DNA of 64,000 nt from Variovorax sp. 54 (GCF_002754375.1 NZ_PEFF01000001.1:2480001-2544000); one strand, 5' to 3'. Positions 41,146 to 50,613 are shown, numbered from the stretch's first letter. Notes: generated from the letters alone by a model not told the origin. Numbers and translations are program-made.

Positions 41146-41493
41146 CTACTCAGTCAACGCCTCGCACTGCGCTTCAATACGCGCATGCAGAAGCCCCAGC
41201 GAGACCGCAAGAAACCGCTGCAGCGAACTGCGCTGACATACATCGAAAAGCGGCGCGGCGTCTGCATCAGAAGTAGCTGCGTCGCATCGATCCTCGTCCC
41301 AGTCGAGCAACTGCACCAACGTCTGAGCGCCCTGCACTACATCACGCGCATCGTTGAGGAAAGCAGCGTGACTTTGCAGTGAAGGAGAGAGCCGTTCGCC
41401 TTCAACCCATTCGAAGGGTTTGAACAAGGCAGTGGGTCGTTGAGACGCACAAGGGCAACCGGCGTCGGTATCCGCATTTGAAGCAGTGGCCAT
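41146..41493 (-). CDS. Small orphan protein, 115 residues
   Basis: The frame starting at 41493 has a strong ribosome site (GGAGG, 7 nt before ATG). The protein has no signal peptide or membrane segment; the middle (FLNDARDVVQGAQTLVQLLDW) and end (SSLQRFLAVSLGLLHARIEAQCEALTE) are helical and amphipathic, with several Cys and Asp residues between. I recall similar small proteins in Pseudomonas and Burkholderiales genomes, but no function. A longer frame to 41616 runs through the repeat-rich leader and was rejected. The stop is about 100 nt from the ATPase start on the same strand, so the two could be cotranscribed. Confidence 0.65.
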   Translation of the reverse strand: MATASNADTDAGCPCASQRPTALFKPFEWVEGERLSPSLQSHAAFLNDARDVVQGAQTLVQLLDWDEDRCDAATSDADAAPLFDVCQRSSLQRFLAVSLGLLHARIEAQCEALTE

Positions 41494-41709
41494 AGGCCTC
41501 CAAGGATGTCGATTTGCAACAACCGACGCACCCGCTGCTAAACGAGGGCGGCGGCTCGAACGGGTTAGCAGACCGGGACATCCTTGCGGAAACCGGCAGG
41601 GCGCGAGCCCTCCCATTCGAGCCGCCTAAAAAGGAGCACGAACGAAAAAGCCGCAGACCCTGTGCGGTAACTGCGGCTTTCGTCGCAGGATGTCAGCGGG
41701 CTGCTAAAC
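41494..41709 (-). promoter_or_regulatory. Repeat-rich structured leader of the small orphan gene
   Basis: The unit TTAGCAG followed by GACATCCT occurs three times: on the minus strand at 41709-41687 and 41543-41501, and inverted at 41564-41586. The last two form nested complements: CAAGGATGTC (41501-41510) with GACATCCTTG (41577-41586), and CTGCTAA (41535-41541) with TTAGCAG (41565-41571). The GACATCCTTG copy runs straight into the ribosome site of the small gene, so folding could hide or expose it. Another strong hairpin lies at 41647-41680. The leader may be a cis-acting RNA. Confidence 0.5.
41647..41680. terminator. Terminator-like hairpin in the leader
   Basis: AAAGCCGCAG (41647-41656) pairs perfectly with CTGCGGCTTT (41671-41680); read on the minus strand the stem is followed by TTCG after TTT, so a short U tract exists. 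It stands ~155 nt before the small gene and could attenuate its transcription or terminate an upstream transcript. Confidence 0.55.
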
Positions 41710-41788
41710 CCGGCCCCGCTCATCACGAGGCAAAGGCAATGTAAGCGGTCTCGAAGAGCCCCGTCAAGCTCCAGTGATTGGCACGGGC

Positions 41789-42637
41789 CTACCGAAACAT
41801 CACCCACTCAGGCCGCATGTTGAACCGCACCGGCAGGATGCTCACACCGAGCCCGCTGGTCACATACATGCGCTTGTTGTCCTTGTGCGCGATCCAGCCA
41901 TAGGCCCACTCGCGCGGCGCACGCCCGGGCACCACGAGTGCGCCGTAGCCCGGCACGCTGATCTGTCCGCCGTGCGTGTGCCCCGCCACCACGAGGCCCT
42001 GCGTGCGCGGCATGCCGGCGAAGCTGAAGGGGTCGTGCATCATGACCAGCGTGGCGGTGCCGGGTGGCACGCCGGCCAGGGCCTTGTCGGGTTGCGAATG
42101 GCCGGTGGAGTCGTCGCCGATGCCGACCACCCAGAGGTCGTGGCCGGGCAGGCGCGCCGAGGCGTTCTCCAGCACGCGGATGCCCTGCGCGGACAGGGCC
42201 TTGGCGATGCGTTCGCCGTTGTGCCACCAGTCGTGGTTGCCGAGCACCGCGTACACGCCCTGCGGCGCCTTCAGGCGACCGAGCACGGCGGCCATGGCTT
42301 CGATGGAAAAGTCTTCGTCGTCACCGGAACCCGCAAGAAAGTCGCCGGGCAGCAGGATCACGTCGGGCTGCGCCGCGTTGATCTGGTCGACGATGGCTGC
42401 GGCGCGGTCGGCGCTGGTCACGCGCCACAGCGAGCGCGTGCTGAGGTGCCAGTCGCTGGCCACGGCGACCTTCAGGCCGGCGGGCGGTTGCCACTGCGCC
42501 GAGCCCAAGGGCTCGACGCGCGCGGCCACCCAGCGCGGCTCGATGACGAAGCTCCAGGCGGCCAGCGCCGCGAGCACGAGTGCCGCGGCGATCGAGCCCC
42601 AGGGTCGGCCGCGGCGCCGGCTCACGTGATCAGGCAA
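41789..42637 (-). CDS. Membrane-anchored calcineurin-like metallophosphoesterase
   Basis: Encodes about 282 residues. A hydrophobic anchor (residues ~15-32) is followed by the metallophosphoesterase core: VASDWHLS, LLPGDFLAG, VLGNHDWW, MMHDPFSF and VAGHTHGGQI, giving all metal ligands. The YkuE/YaeI-like branch acts on phospholipid head groups or related phosphodiesters outside the membrane. The start is uncertain: TTG at 42637 directly follows the acyl-CoA dehydrogenase stop, and GTG at 42625 is also possible; no good ribosome site precedes either. Confidence 0.88.
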   Translation of the reverse strand: MPDHVSRRRGRPWGSIAAALVLAALAAWSFVIEPRWVAARVEPLGSAQWQPPAGLKVAVASDWHLSTRSLWRVTSADRAAAIVDQINAAQPDVILLPGDFLAGSGDDEDFSIEAMAAVLGRLKAPQGVYAVLGNHDWWHNGERIAKALSAQGIRVLENASARLPGHDLWVVGIGDDSTGHSQPDKALAGVPPGTATLVMMHDPFSFAGMPRTQGLVVAGHTHGGQISVPGYGALVVPGRAPREWAYGWIAHKDNKRMYVTSGLGVSILPVRFNMRPEWVMFR

Positions 42638-43768
42638 TCACGCCAGCGCGCGTTGAATCAGCAGCTTCTGGATGTCCGACGTGCCTTCGTAGATCTGGCA
42701 CACGCGCACGTCGCGGTAGATGCGCTCCAGCGGAAAGTCGTTCACGTAGCCGTAGCCGCCCAGCGTCTGGATGGCGGCGCTGCACACGCGCTCGGCCATC
42801 TCGCTGGCGAAGAGCTTGGCCATGGCGGCCTCTTTCAGGCAAGGCCGGCCGGCGTCGCGCAGGCTGGCGGCGTGCCAGATGAGCTGGCGCGCGGCTTCGA
42901 TCTGCGTGGCGCAGTCAGCGAGGCGAAAGCCCACGGCCTGCTGGTCGAAGATGGCGCCGCCGAAGGCCTGGCGTTCCTTGGCGTAGGCCACGGCCACGTC
43001 GAAGGCGCTGCGGGCCATGCCCACGCTTTGCGCGGCGATGCCGATGCGGCCGCCTTCGAGCGCGCCGAGCGCGATCTTGTAGCCCTCGCCTTCGGCGCCG
43101 ATGAGGTTCTCGGCCGGGATGCGGCAGCTGTCGAAGTTGATCTGCGCGGTGTCGCTGCTGTGCTGGCCGAGCTTGTCTTCGACGCGCGCGACGTTGTAGC
43201 CGGGCGCGTCGGTGGGAACGATGAACGCGCTCATGCCGCGCTTGCCGGCGCCCTTGTCGGTCACCGCGATGACGATGGCGACCTGGCCGTTCTTGCCGCT
43301 GGTGATGAACTGCTTGACGCCGTCGATCACGTAGCCGTCGCCGTCCTTGCGCGCGGTGGTGCGCAGGCTCGAGGCATCACTGCCGGCCTGCGGTTCGGTG
43401 AGGCAGAAGGCGCCGAGCATCTGGCCCTGGGCCAGCGGCTCGAGCCACTTCTTCTTCTGCTGCGCGTTGCCGTAACGCATGAGGATGGCGTTGACGGGGC
43501 AGTTGGTGACGCTGATGGCGGTGCTGGTGCCGCCGTCGCCGGCCGCGATTTCTTCGAGCACGAGCGCGAGCGTGAGGTAGTCGAGGCCCGCGCCGCCATG
43601 CTCCTCGGGCACGCAGATGCCGTAGGCGCCCAGCGCGGCCAGACCCTGGTGCACTTCCTTCGGAAAGCTGTGGTCGCGGTCCCACTTGGGGGCGTGGGGC
43701 CAGATCTCGGCCTGCGAAAAATCGCGCACGGCGTCGCGGATGGCTTCCTGGTCTGCGCTGAGCAGCAT
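42638..43768 (-). CDS. Acyl-CoA dehydrogenase, short/medium-chain type
   Basis: Encodes 376 residues with CLTEPQAGSDASSLRTTA, GVKQFITSGKNGQVAIVIAVT, IQTLGGYGYVNDFPLERIYRDVRVCQIYEGTSDIQ. The Glu in YEGTSD is the catalytic base position of short- and medium-chain enzymes. It probably takes part in beta-oxidation together with the thiolase gene 1.4 kb upstream, though an M20 peptidase gene lies between them. Electrons would go to ETF. Confidence 0.93.
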   Translation of the reverse strand: MLLSADQEAIRDAVRDFSQAEIWPHAPKWDRDHSFPKEVHQGLAALGAYGICVPEEHGGAGLDYLTLALVLEEIAAGDGGTSTAISVTNCPVNAILMRYGNAQQKKKWLEPLAQGQMLGAFCLTEPQAGSDASSLRTTARKDGDGYVIDGVKQFITSGKNGQVAIVIAVTDKGAGKRGMSAFIVPTDAPGYNVARVEDKLGQHSSDTAQINFDSCRIPAENLIGAEGEGYKIALGALEGGRIGIAAQSVGMARSAFDVAVAYAKERQAFGGAIFDQQAVGFRLADCATQIEAARQLIWHAASLRDAGRPCLKEAAMAKLFASEMAERVCSAAIQTLGGYGYVNDFPLERIYRDVRVCQIYEGTSDIQKLLIQRALA

Positions 43769-43808
43769 GGCGTTGTCTCCGGTTCTTTGTTGTCGGTGGG
43801 TGCGCGGC

Positions 43809-45056
43809 TTACTTGCCGGCGCCCAGGTCCATGATGAGACGCGCGGCCATGTACAGGCGGCGCGGAATGGCGCTGATGTCGACGTACTCGGCCTTGTCGC
43901 TGTGGTAGCCGAAGCCGGGCAGGCCCAGGCTTTCGATCACGGGCTTGCCCGAGAGCGCTGCGTAGGCCGCGTCGGTGCCGCCGCCGGTGCGCTCTTCGAC
44001 GCCCACGCTGCCACCGGCTTCCTTGTAGAAGACCACGGCCTTGTCGACCAACTTCTTGCCGCCCTCGCCCGCGTTGAAGGCCGGACGGCCGCGCGTGACG
44101 AGCACCTTGACGTCGGCCTCGGGCAGTTTTTTCTGCTGCGCCTTTTCTTCGAGCGCCTTCATGGCGGCGTCGAAGTCTTCGTTGCGTGCGTAGCGCACGT
44201 CGGCGTTCAGCGTGGCGCTGGCCGGGATGATGTTCGACACGTTGCCGGCCTTGGCAATGGTCCAGTTGAAGCGCAGGTTCTTCGACTTGTCGTCGATGCT
44301 CATGGTGCGCAGCACGAGGTCGGATGCCTCGACCAATGCGTTCACGCCCAGCTCGGGGGCGGCGCCTGCGTGCGAGGCCTTGCCGGTGATGTTGACCTGC
44401 ACGTAGGCGATGCCCGAGGTGCCGAGCGACATCTTTTCGTCGCCGGCGCTGGTGGGCTCGAACGAGAGCACGTAGTCGGCCAGCTTGGCTTCTTCCTGGA
44501 TCAGGTCGCGCGAACCGAAGGAGCCTTTTTCTTCGTCGGTGTTGAACAGCACGGTGATGGTGCCGTAGTCGCGCACGCCGTAGTCCTTGAGCAGCTTGAG
44601 CGTGTGCAGGATGACGGCGTTGCCGCCCTTGTCGTCGGCGATGCCGGGGCCGTAGGCCTTGTCGCCTTCGATGCGGAACGGCGCCTTGGCGAGCGTGCCC
44701 TTGGTGTACACGGTGTCCATGTGCGACATGAGCAGCAGGTTCTTGCCGCCGCGGCCCTTGAGCTTGCCGACGATGTTGTCGCCGACCACGAGGCCGGCCG
44801 ACTTGCTGCGCGTGACGGTGAAGCCGAGGTTCTTCAGCTCGCCTTCGAGGTATGCGCCGGCGGCGGCCATGCCTTCGGCGTCACCGGTGCCGGTCTCGAT
44901 GTTGACGAGCTTCTCGAGCGTCTTGATCACCGCCGGCTGCTCGTCGGTGGCGGCCTGGAACAGCACGTTGTCGCGCTTCTGGGCCCAGGCGCCACCGGCC
45001 ACGAAGGCGGTAGCGAGCACGGCGGCAACGGCGGTACGGCGAATAGATGGGCGCAT
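43809..45056 (-). CDS. Secreted M20-family peptidase, glutamate carboxypeptidase-like
   Basis: Encodes 415 residues with a signal peptide ending GAWA-QK. Zinc-site text is complete: LLMSHMDTVYTKGT, YGPGIADDKGG, FNTDEEKGSFGSRDL and GLPGFGYHSDKAEYV, with the usual dimerisation domain between. It resembles Pseudomonas carboxypeptidase G2 (folate hydrolase), which removes C-terminal glutamate in the periplasm. The start at 45056 has AGGAG; a slightly longer frame has none. Substrate is inferred only from the family. Confidence 0.9.
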   Translation of the reverse strand: MRPSIRRTAVAAVLATAFVAGGAWAQKRDNVLFQAATDEQPAVIKTLEKLVNIETGTGDAEGMAAAGAYLEGELKNLGFTVTRSKSAGLVVGDNIVGKLKGRGGKNLLLMSHMDTVYTKGTLAKAPFRIEGDKAYGPGIADDKGGNAVILHTLKLLKDYGVRDYGTITVLFNTDEEKGSFGSRDLIQEEAKLADYVLSFEPTSAGDEKMSLGTSGIAYVQVNITGKASHAGAAPELGVNALVEASDLVLRTMSIDDKSKNLRFNWTIAKAGNVSNIIPASATLNADVRYARNEDFDAAMKALEEKAQQKKLPEADVKVLVTRGRPAFNAGEGGKKLVDKAVVFYKEAGGSVGVEERTGGGTDAAYAALSGKPVIESLGLPGFGYHSDKAEYVDISAIPRRLYMAARLIMDLGAGK

Positions 45057-45109
45057 GAAATCTCCTGCTCTACGCATGGTTTTGTTTGAGGTGTCCGGGG
45101 TGGAAACCG

Positions 45110-45135
45110 GCCGGCGCCCTCTCCCGGGCGCCGGC
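45110..45135 (-). terminator. Hairpin after the thiolase gene
   Basis: GCCGGCGCCC (45110-45119) and GGGCGCCGGC (45126-45135) form a perfect 10-bp stem with a 6-nt loop, 11 nt past the thiolase stop. Only three T residues follow on the minus strand. Confidence 0.6.
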
Positions 45136-45146
45136 GGCTCCTGGCG

Positions 45147-46331
45147 TTATAGCAATTCGAGCGCGACCGCGGTGCCTTCGCCGCCGCCGATGCACAGCGT
45201 GGCAACGCCGCGCTTCTTGCCGCGCGCCTTCAACGCATGCAACAGCGTGACCATGATGCGTGCGCCGCTGGCGCCGATGGGGTGGCCCAGCGCGCAGGCG
45301 CCGCCGTTCACGTTGACGATGTCGTGCGACACGTCGAGCTCGTGCATGAGGGCCATGGGCACGACAGCGAAAGCTTCATTCACTTCCCACAGGTCGACGT
45401 CCTTCACGGTCCAGCCGGTCTTGGCGAACAGCTTCTGCACGGCACCGACCGGCGCGGTGGCGAACCACTCGGGCTGCTGCGCGTGCGTGGCGTGACCGAC
45501 GATGCGTGCCAGCGGCTTGGCGCCGATCTTCTTGGCGTGCGACTCGGTCATCATGACCAGCGCGGCGGCGCCGTCGTTGATCGACGAGCTCGACGCGGCG
45601 GTGATGGTGCCGTTTTCTTTCTTGAACGCAGGCTTGAGCGTGGGGATCTTGTCGAGCTTGACCTTGCCCGGGCCTTCGTCGATGGAGATGACGGTGTCTC
45701 CGCCGCGGCCCTTCACGGTGACGGGCGTGATCTCGTCCTTGAAGGCGCCGGATTCGGTGGCGGCCTTGGCGCGCTGCACGCTGGCGATGGCGAAGGCATC
45801 TTGCTGCTCGCGCGTGAAGTTGTACTTGGCGGCGCAGTCTTCGCCGAAGGTGCCCATGGAGCGGCCGGGCTGGTAGGCGTCTTCGAGGCCGTCGAGCATC
45901 ATGTGGTCATAGATCTTGTCGTGGCCCATGCGGTAGCCGCCGCGGCCCTTGAGCATGAGGTAGGGCGCGTTGGTCATGCTTTCCATGCCGCCCGCCACGA
46001 TGACGTCGTGCGTGCCGGCCAGCAGCAGGTCGTGCGCGAGCATCGCGGCCTTCATGGCCGAGCCGCACATCTTGCTGAGCGTGACGGCGCCCGCGCTGTC
46101 GGGCAGGCCGCCCTTGTAGGCCGCCTGGCGCGCCGGGGCCTGGCCCTGGCCGGCCATGAGGCAGTTGCCGAACAGCACTTCACCCACGCTCTCGGGCGCG
46201 ATGCCGGCGCGCTCGACGGCCGCCTTGATGGCCGCGCCGCCCAGGTCGTGCGCGGAGAGGGACGAAAAGTCGCCCTGGAAGCCGCCCATGGGGGTGCGGG
46301 CGGCGCCGACGATGACGATGGATTCGGACAT
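45147..46331 (-). CDS. Acetyl-CoA C-acyltransferase (thiolase)
   Basis: Encodes 394 residues. The active-site Cys is in LSKMCGSAMKAA (~residue 89), NGGACALGHPIGASGAR holds the His and LCIGGGEGTAVALE the second Cys. It cleaves 3-ketoacyl-CoA or condenses two acetyl-CoA. The gene has AAGGAG before its start and its own downstream hairpin. It lies between aceK and the M20 peptidase gene. Whether it serves fatty-acid, PHB or acetoacetate metabolism cannot be read; acetoacetyl-CoA from the leucine route is a plausible substrate. Confidence 0.94.
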   Translation of the reverse strand: MSESIVIVGAARTPMGGFQGDFSSLSAHDLGGAAIKAAVERAGIAPESVGEVLFGNCLMAGQGQAPARQAAYKGGLPDSAGAVTLSKMCGSAMKAAMLAHDLLLAGTHDVIVAGGMESMTNAPYLMLKGRGGYRMGHDKIYDHMMLDGLEDAYQPGRSMGTFGEDCAAKYNFTREQQDAFAIASVQRAKAATESGAFKDEITPVTVKGRGGDTVISIDEGPGKVKLDKIPTLKPAFKKENGTITAASSSSINDGAAALVMMTESHAKKIGAKPLARIVGHATHAQQPEWFATAPVGAVQKLFAKTGWTVKDVDLWEVNEAFAVVPMALMHELDVSHDIVNVNGGACALGHPIGASGARIMVTLLHALKARGKKRGVATLCIGGGEGTAVALELL

Positions 46332-46400
46332 GGAGGTCTCCTTCAGGAATGTGAAAGTGAAGTCAAAAACAAAACGAAAACGGAATCGGGAAACGGGCGG

Positions 46401-48221
46401 TCAGAAATGCGTCGCGTGGCCTTCGTGCTGGAAGCGTTGCGACTCTTCGTACGGGAACACATCGAGCATCTGTCCGGCCTGGATGCGTTCCTTGTGGTGC
46501 TGCCAGAAGGCGGCGTCGAGCAGGTCGGCGTGGTGCGCCATGAAGGCGGCGCGCACGTCGCTGTTGCCCAGCAGGAAGGGCTCGAAGGTCTCGGGGAACA
46601 CGTCTTTGGGGCCGACCGAATACCAGACCTCGCCGCTCATCTCGTCTTCTTCGTTGCGCGGCGTGGGCACCTTGCGGAACTTGCAGTCGGTGACGTATTC
46701 GATTTCGTCGTAGTCGTAGAACACGACCTTGCCGCCACGCGTGACGCCGAAGTTCTTCCACAGCATGTCGCCGGGAAAGATGTTGGCGGCGACCATGTCC
46801 TTGATGGCATTGCCGTACTCGATGACCGCATGTTCGAGCTGGTCTTTGGCGCGCTTGGCATGGGCCGGGCTCTCGGGGTGGGCCAGCGTGTCGAAGGCTT
46901 CCTGCAGGTAGATGTTCAGCGGGATCATGCGGCGCTCGATGTAGACGTGCTTGAGCACGACCTCCATCTCCCCGTTGCCGTCGCGGTCGCCAATTTCGAG
47001 CTGGCTGGGCGCGAACTTGCGGATCTCTTCGATGAGCTCGGGCTCGAAGCGGTCGAGCGGAAAACCCACGTTGCTGTACTCGAGTGTGTCGGCCATGCGG
47101 CCCACGCGGTCGTGCTGCTTCACGAGCATGTACTTGCCCTTGATCTGCTCGCGCGTGGTGTCCTTCTGCGGCGGATAAAAGTCTTTGATGACCTTGAACA
47201 CGAACGGGAACGACGGCAGGTCGAACACCAGCATGACCATGCCCTTGATGCCGGGCGCAATGCGAAAGCGATCACTCGAATAGTTCAGGTGCGACAAAAA
47301 GTCGCGATAGAACAGCGTCTTTCCCTGCTTGGCCAGGCCGAGCGCGTTGTAGATTTCGGCGCGCGGCTTGCGCGGCATGAGCGAGCGCAGAAACTGCACC
47401 CAGGCCGAGGGCACTTCCATGTCGACCATGAAGTAGGCGCGCGCAAAGCTGAACAGCATCTGCAGGTCGTCTTCGCCGAACAGCGCCGCATCGATGTAGA
47501 ACTTGCCGTGGGCGTCGTGCAGCAGCGGCAGCGAGAACGGAATCTCGGTGAAGCCGTTCATGATCTTGCCGACCACGTACGCGCCCTTGTTCCGGTAGAA
47601 CAGGCCCGACAGCACCTGCAGCTGGAAGTTGGCGCGCAGCTTGACCTGGTGAAAGCGGTTCAGGATGACGTGCGCCACGCGCTCGGCATCGCGCCGCTTG
47701 TTGGCGTAGCTGCCCTGCAGCGCGAAGTCGTCGAGCATCTGCTCGATGATGTCGGGCAGCGTGGCCTGCGACGGGTAGTAGGGCCGGTAGGTGGGTGCGC
47801 CGCGCGGCTCGATGTACTCGGTGCTGATGGCCGGGCGCACGAAGATGAAGTCGTTCTGAAAGTACGCGCGGTGCAGGATCTTCGTGGTGACCGAGTTGAA
47901 GAAACTCTCGGCCAGCTCGGGCTGGTGGTGGTTCACCAGCAGCCCGATGAAGTGCAGCTTGACCTGGTGCCAGACCTCCATGGGCTGGTCGCCGGCCTTG
48001 AACTCTTTTTCGAGCCGGGCCACGGCCTCGTTCACGCGCAGGTCGTAGAACTCGATGCGCTCGCGCTGCGCCCGCTGCTGGCCGTGCCAGTCAGCGGTTT
48101 CGAAGCGGTGCTTGGCGCGCGCCGATTCAGCGCGGAACAGCCGGTAGTGCCGATTGAACCCGTCGATCATCGCCTTCGCGATGTCGTAGGCCAGCGGGGA
48201 ATCGAGGCGCTGCGGGAACAT
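46401..48221 (-). CDS. aceK: Isocitrate dehydrogenase kinase/phosphatase
   Basis: Encodes 606 residues, normal for AceK. Recognisable segments are [44 protein letters not shown] (ATP-binding region, ~residue 320), [39 protein letters not shown] and [21 protein letters not shown] with the catalytic Asp. It switches isocitrate dehydrogenase off by phosphorylation, sending isocitrate to the glyoxylate shunt during growth on acetate or fatty acids. This suits the acetyl-CoA-producing genes around it. aceA and aceB are not in the window. Confidence 0.96.
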   Translation of the reverse strand: MFPQRLDSPLAYDIAKAMIDGFNRHYRLFRAESARAKHRFETADWHGQQRAQRERIEFYDLRVNEAVARLEKEFKAGDQPMEVWHQVKLHFIGLLVNHHQPELAESFFNSVTTKILHRAYFQNDFIFVRPAISTEYIEPRGAPTYRPYYPSQATLPDIIEQMLDDFALQGSYANKRRDAERVAHVILNRFHQVKLRANFQLQVLSGLFYRNKGAYVVGKIMNGFTEIPFSLPLLHDAHGKFYIDAALFGEDDLQMLFSFARAYFMVDMEVPSAWVQFLRSLMPRKPRAEIYNALGLAKQGKTLFYRDFLSHLNYSSDRFRIAPGIKGMVMLVFDLPSFPFVFKVIKDFYPPQKDTTREQIKGKYMLVKQHDRVGRMADTLEYSNVGFPLDRFEPELIEEIRKFAPSQLEIGDRDGNGEMEVVLKHVYIERRMIPLNIYLQEAFDTLAHPESPAHAKRAKDQLEHAVIEYGNAIKDMVAANIFPGDMLWKNFGVTRGGKVVFYDYDEIEYVTDCKFRKVPTPRNEEDEMSGEVWYSVGPKDVFPETFEPFLLGNSDVRAAFMAHHADLLDAAFWQHHKERIQAGQMLDVFPYEESQRFQHEGHATHF

Positions 48222-48269
48222 GGCGACGGTACCGACGGTGGCGGCGATGGCAGCGACGGGTTCGTTCGC

Positions 48270-49004
48270 TCAGGCGGCTGGCGGCGTCTCGGTGCCTTCG
48301 GTGCCGTCGGCACCTGCCTGCGCCGACGGCGAGGCGCCTGCCGGCTTGCTCCACTTGTAGCGGATGCGCTGCACGGCGGCCTTGTAGATGGCGTCGAGCG
48401 GCTTGTCGCCCTCGACACTCAGGCCGAGGTCTTGCAGCAGGCCGTCGTGCACGCCGAAGGTCCAGCCGTGGATGCGCACCTTCTGGCCGCGCGCCCAGGC
48501 GTCGACCATGACGGTGCTGACGGCCACGTTGACCACCTGTTCGGCCACGTTGAGCTCGCACAGCGCATCGACGCGCACGTCTTCGGGCAGGCTGTCGAGC
48601 ATCACGCTGTGGCGGTCGCGCACGTCCTGGATGTGGCGGATCCAGTTGTCGGCCAGGCCGATGCGCTTGCCGCTGAGCGCAGCCTTCACGCCGGCGCAGC
48701 CGTAGTGGCCCACCACCATGATGTGCTCGACCTTCAGGTGCTCGACCGCGAACTGGATCGCCGAGAGCGCGTTGAGGTCGGAGTGCACAACGATGTTGGC
48801 GACGTTGCGGTGCACGAACACTTCACCCGGCTCCAGGCCGGTGATCTGGTTGGCGGGCACGCGGCTGTCGGAACAGCCGATCCACATGTAGCGCGGCGTC
48901 TGCTGCTTGACGAGGCCGGTGAAGAAGCCGGGCCGGTCACGCTCCATCTGGGCGGACCAGGCACGGTTGTGGGCAAAGAGGTCGTCGAGGTTGTCGGAGG
49001 GCAT
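48270..49004 (-). CDS. can: Beta-class carbonic anhydrase
   Basis: Encodes 244 residues. The zinc ligands and dyad are in MWIGCSDSRVPANQI (Cys, Asp, Arg) and VVGHYGCAGV (His, Cys). It converts CO2 to bicarbonate, which biotin carboxylases such as the one at 25.3 kb use. An extra Ala/Gly/Thr-rich tail of about 25 residues follows the usual end. It is upstream of aceK on the same strand with 48 nt between, so the two may be cotranscribed. Confidence 0.93.
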   Translation of the reverse strand: MPSDNLDDLFAHNRAWSAQMERDRPGFFTGLVKQQTPRYMWIGCSDSRVPANQITGLEPGEVFVHRNVANIVVHSDLNALSAIQFAVEHLKVEHIMVVGHYGCAGVKAALSGKRIGLADNWIRHIQDVRDRHSVMLDSLPEDVRVDALCELNVAEQVVNVAVSTVMVDAWARGQKVRIHGWTFGVHDGLLQDLGLSVEGDKPLDAIYKAAVQRIRYKWSKPAGASPSAQAGADGTEGTETPPAA

Positions 49005-49030
49005 GGTGGAGTTCAGGCGGTTGTTTCAGA

Positions 49031-50092
49031 CTAGTTGGATACAACAGGCAAGGGGATGGCAGAACAGCCCGACTCTGGAGCTGCTTGAATCATCTTGTGG
49101 AGCCTTGCAAGGTCGGGCTTGGAGGTTTCGCGCACTACAGACTGCCATCTACGCACGCGCTCCACGACCTCCGAAGGACACGACTTTCCTATGGCCAGGT
49201 CGCATGTTATCTGTGCGATCTGCTGCGGGTCCTTCGACAGTGTGAAAGACGCTCCCGGCCGGGAAAAAGCGCGAGCGACCTCGTTGCTATGAAGGTAGTG
49301 TTCCATGGGTGGATTGGTCAGGAGCCGTGTGTCGCGGATCGAGAGAACGCGGCCGAGCTGCACGCGCACCCCCTCCCAGCTGATTCGGTCAATGCGCTCG
49401 GCCACCTCCTCAGGCAGCAGTTGGCCCATCTCCACAGTCACCTGATCCAACAACCGCGATGTCTCGAACCGTTCGTTCTCGACGGCCGAGAGGAAGTCAG
49501 CTCGGAAGCCGACCTCATCCATGTAAGCCAACACGTGCCCGATTGGCCACTGCCAAGAGTGACCGCTGTGCTCATCCCGCGTGGCCGTCTCAAGAAGGCG
49601 AATCACCGTAGCGGCCTCCTCGATTTTTCTGGCTCGCTGTCCATCGGTCGAGCGGAAATAGTCGTCTAACGCGATCATCTCGTCGATCGAATGGCCGGCA
49701 TAGGTCAGTTCAAGAGCGAGTTGTTGTCGCGCATAGGCGACGTTGGCCTCAGACTGACGCAGCTTCGCGATCTCAGGCATGAACTGCGAAGTGAGGCGCA
49801 CCACGGCTGGCACGAAGAATGTCGGCGAGCGCCTGTCCACCAAGGGAGAGCGGCACGCCAGCATGGCCTGTCGAACGTTCTCGTAGGACTCCATCCTGAA
49901 GTCGATGCCAGTTTGGATGTGCGTGAGGAATGCCTCGCTCGGCACAGTGCCGGCCTTCAGTCTTTCAAAGAGTGCATCATGACTCGGCGCCGCGAACCCT
50001 GAAACGGCCCCCAATGCGGCGCACGCAGCCAGGGCAAGAGCCCGAAGCCAACGGCAACAGCAGGAGCGGGACGTTGCGGATTTGCGGAGCAT
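49031..50092 (-). CDS. Secreted orphan protein, unknown function
   Basis: Encodes 353 residues. A signal peptide (basic start, CCCRWLRALALAACAALGAVSG, cleavage near GFA-AP) is followed by a mostly helical, soluble domain rich in Glu, Arg and Leu, with four Cys (CRSPLVD, ITCDLAIGKSCP and near the C-terminus) that may form disulfides. No family recognised. The gene appears less GC-rich than its neighbours, as is common for orphan genes gained recently. It is alone between carbonic anhydrase and the MerR gene. Confidence 0.7.
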   Translation of the reverse strand: MLRKSATSRSCCCRWLRALALAACAALGAVSGFAAPSHDALFERLKAGTVPSEAFLTHIQTGIDFRMESYENVRQAMLACRSPLVDRRSPTFFVPAVVRLTSQFMPEIAKLRQSEANVAYARQQLALELTYAGHSIDEMIALDDYFRSTDGQRARKIEEAATVIRLLETATRDEHSGHSWQWPIGHVLAYMDEVGFRADFLSAVENERFETSRLLDQVTVEMGQLLPEEVAERIDRISWEGVRVQLGRVLSIRDTRLLTNPPMEHYLHSNEVARAFSRPGASFTLSKDPQQIAQITCDLAIGKSCPSEVVERVRRWQSVVRETSKPDLARLHKMIQAAPESGCSAIPLPVVSN

Positions 50093-50129
50093 GGCGCTAT
50101 TGTCGACGAGGGGTTGAGTCCCGCTCGGA

Positions 50130-50546
50130 TCAGGCAGTCTTGGGAGTCTTGGCTGCGCCTTGTGCCTTCTGCGCCCTGACCAGGGTGGCGCGGCCTTTCT
50201 TCTCGTGCTCTCGTACTTCGGCCAGGTTGGCCTGCAGCTCGGCCAGCTGCGCCTCGAGCTGCGCCCGGTGCGAGCCGAGCACGCCGAGAAATTTCTCCAG
50301 CTGCGGCACGGTGTCGCGCGGGCTGTCGTACATGTCCAGGATGTCTTTCGCCTCGACCAGCGTCAGGCCCAGGCGCTTGGCGCGCAGCGTGAGCGTGAGC
50401 CGCGCCCGGTCGCGCGCGCTGTACACGCGCTGCAGGCCGGCCCGCTCCGGCGACAGCAGGCCCATGTCTTCATAGAAGCGGATGGCGCGCGTCGTGAGGT
50501 CGAACTCCTTGGCGAGCTGGCTGATGGTGAAGGTCTGCGCGGGCAT
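50130..50546 (-). CDS. MerR-family regulator, LiuR-like
   Basis: Encodes 138 residues: an N-terminal MerR helix-turn-helix (TFTISQLAKEFDLTTRAIRFYEDMGLLSPERAG, RVYSARDRARLTLTLRAKRLG), then a dimerisation helix (residues ~80-120). No Cys metal-binding set is seen in the C-terminus, so it senses something other than heavy metals. The pattern resembles LiuR, the regulator of branched-chain and fatty-acid breakdown in proteobacteria. A perfect palindrome with the core TTTACGTAAA lies between it and the divergent MBL gene. The liu genes in this window have no such site near ivd. Confidence 0.88.
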   Translation of the reverse strand: MPAQTFTISQLAKEFDLTTRAIRFYEDMGLLSPERAGLQRVYSARDRARLTLTLRAKRLGLTLVEAKDILDMYDSPRDTVPQLEKFLGVLGSHRAQLEAQLAELQANLAEVREHEKKGRATLVRAQKAQGAAKTPKTA

Positions 50547-50613
50547 GGGCGGCAAGGGTTGCGGGGGCGACAGCAGGTTGGTGGCGCATTCTTTACAATG
50601 AAGCCTCAACCCA

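Noticed and set aside
41494..41586. Possible integron attC site (inverted repeats containing GTTAGC)
   Set aside because: The outer repeat does not follow the RYYYAAC/GTTRRRY consensus and no integrase or cassette is near; a leader RNA fits better.
45237..49034. A 1265-codon open frame on the plus strand across thiolase, aceK and carbonic anhydrase
   Set aside because: It is antisense to three well-supported genes and has no recognisable motif.
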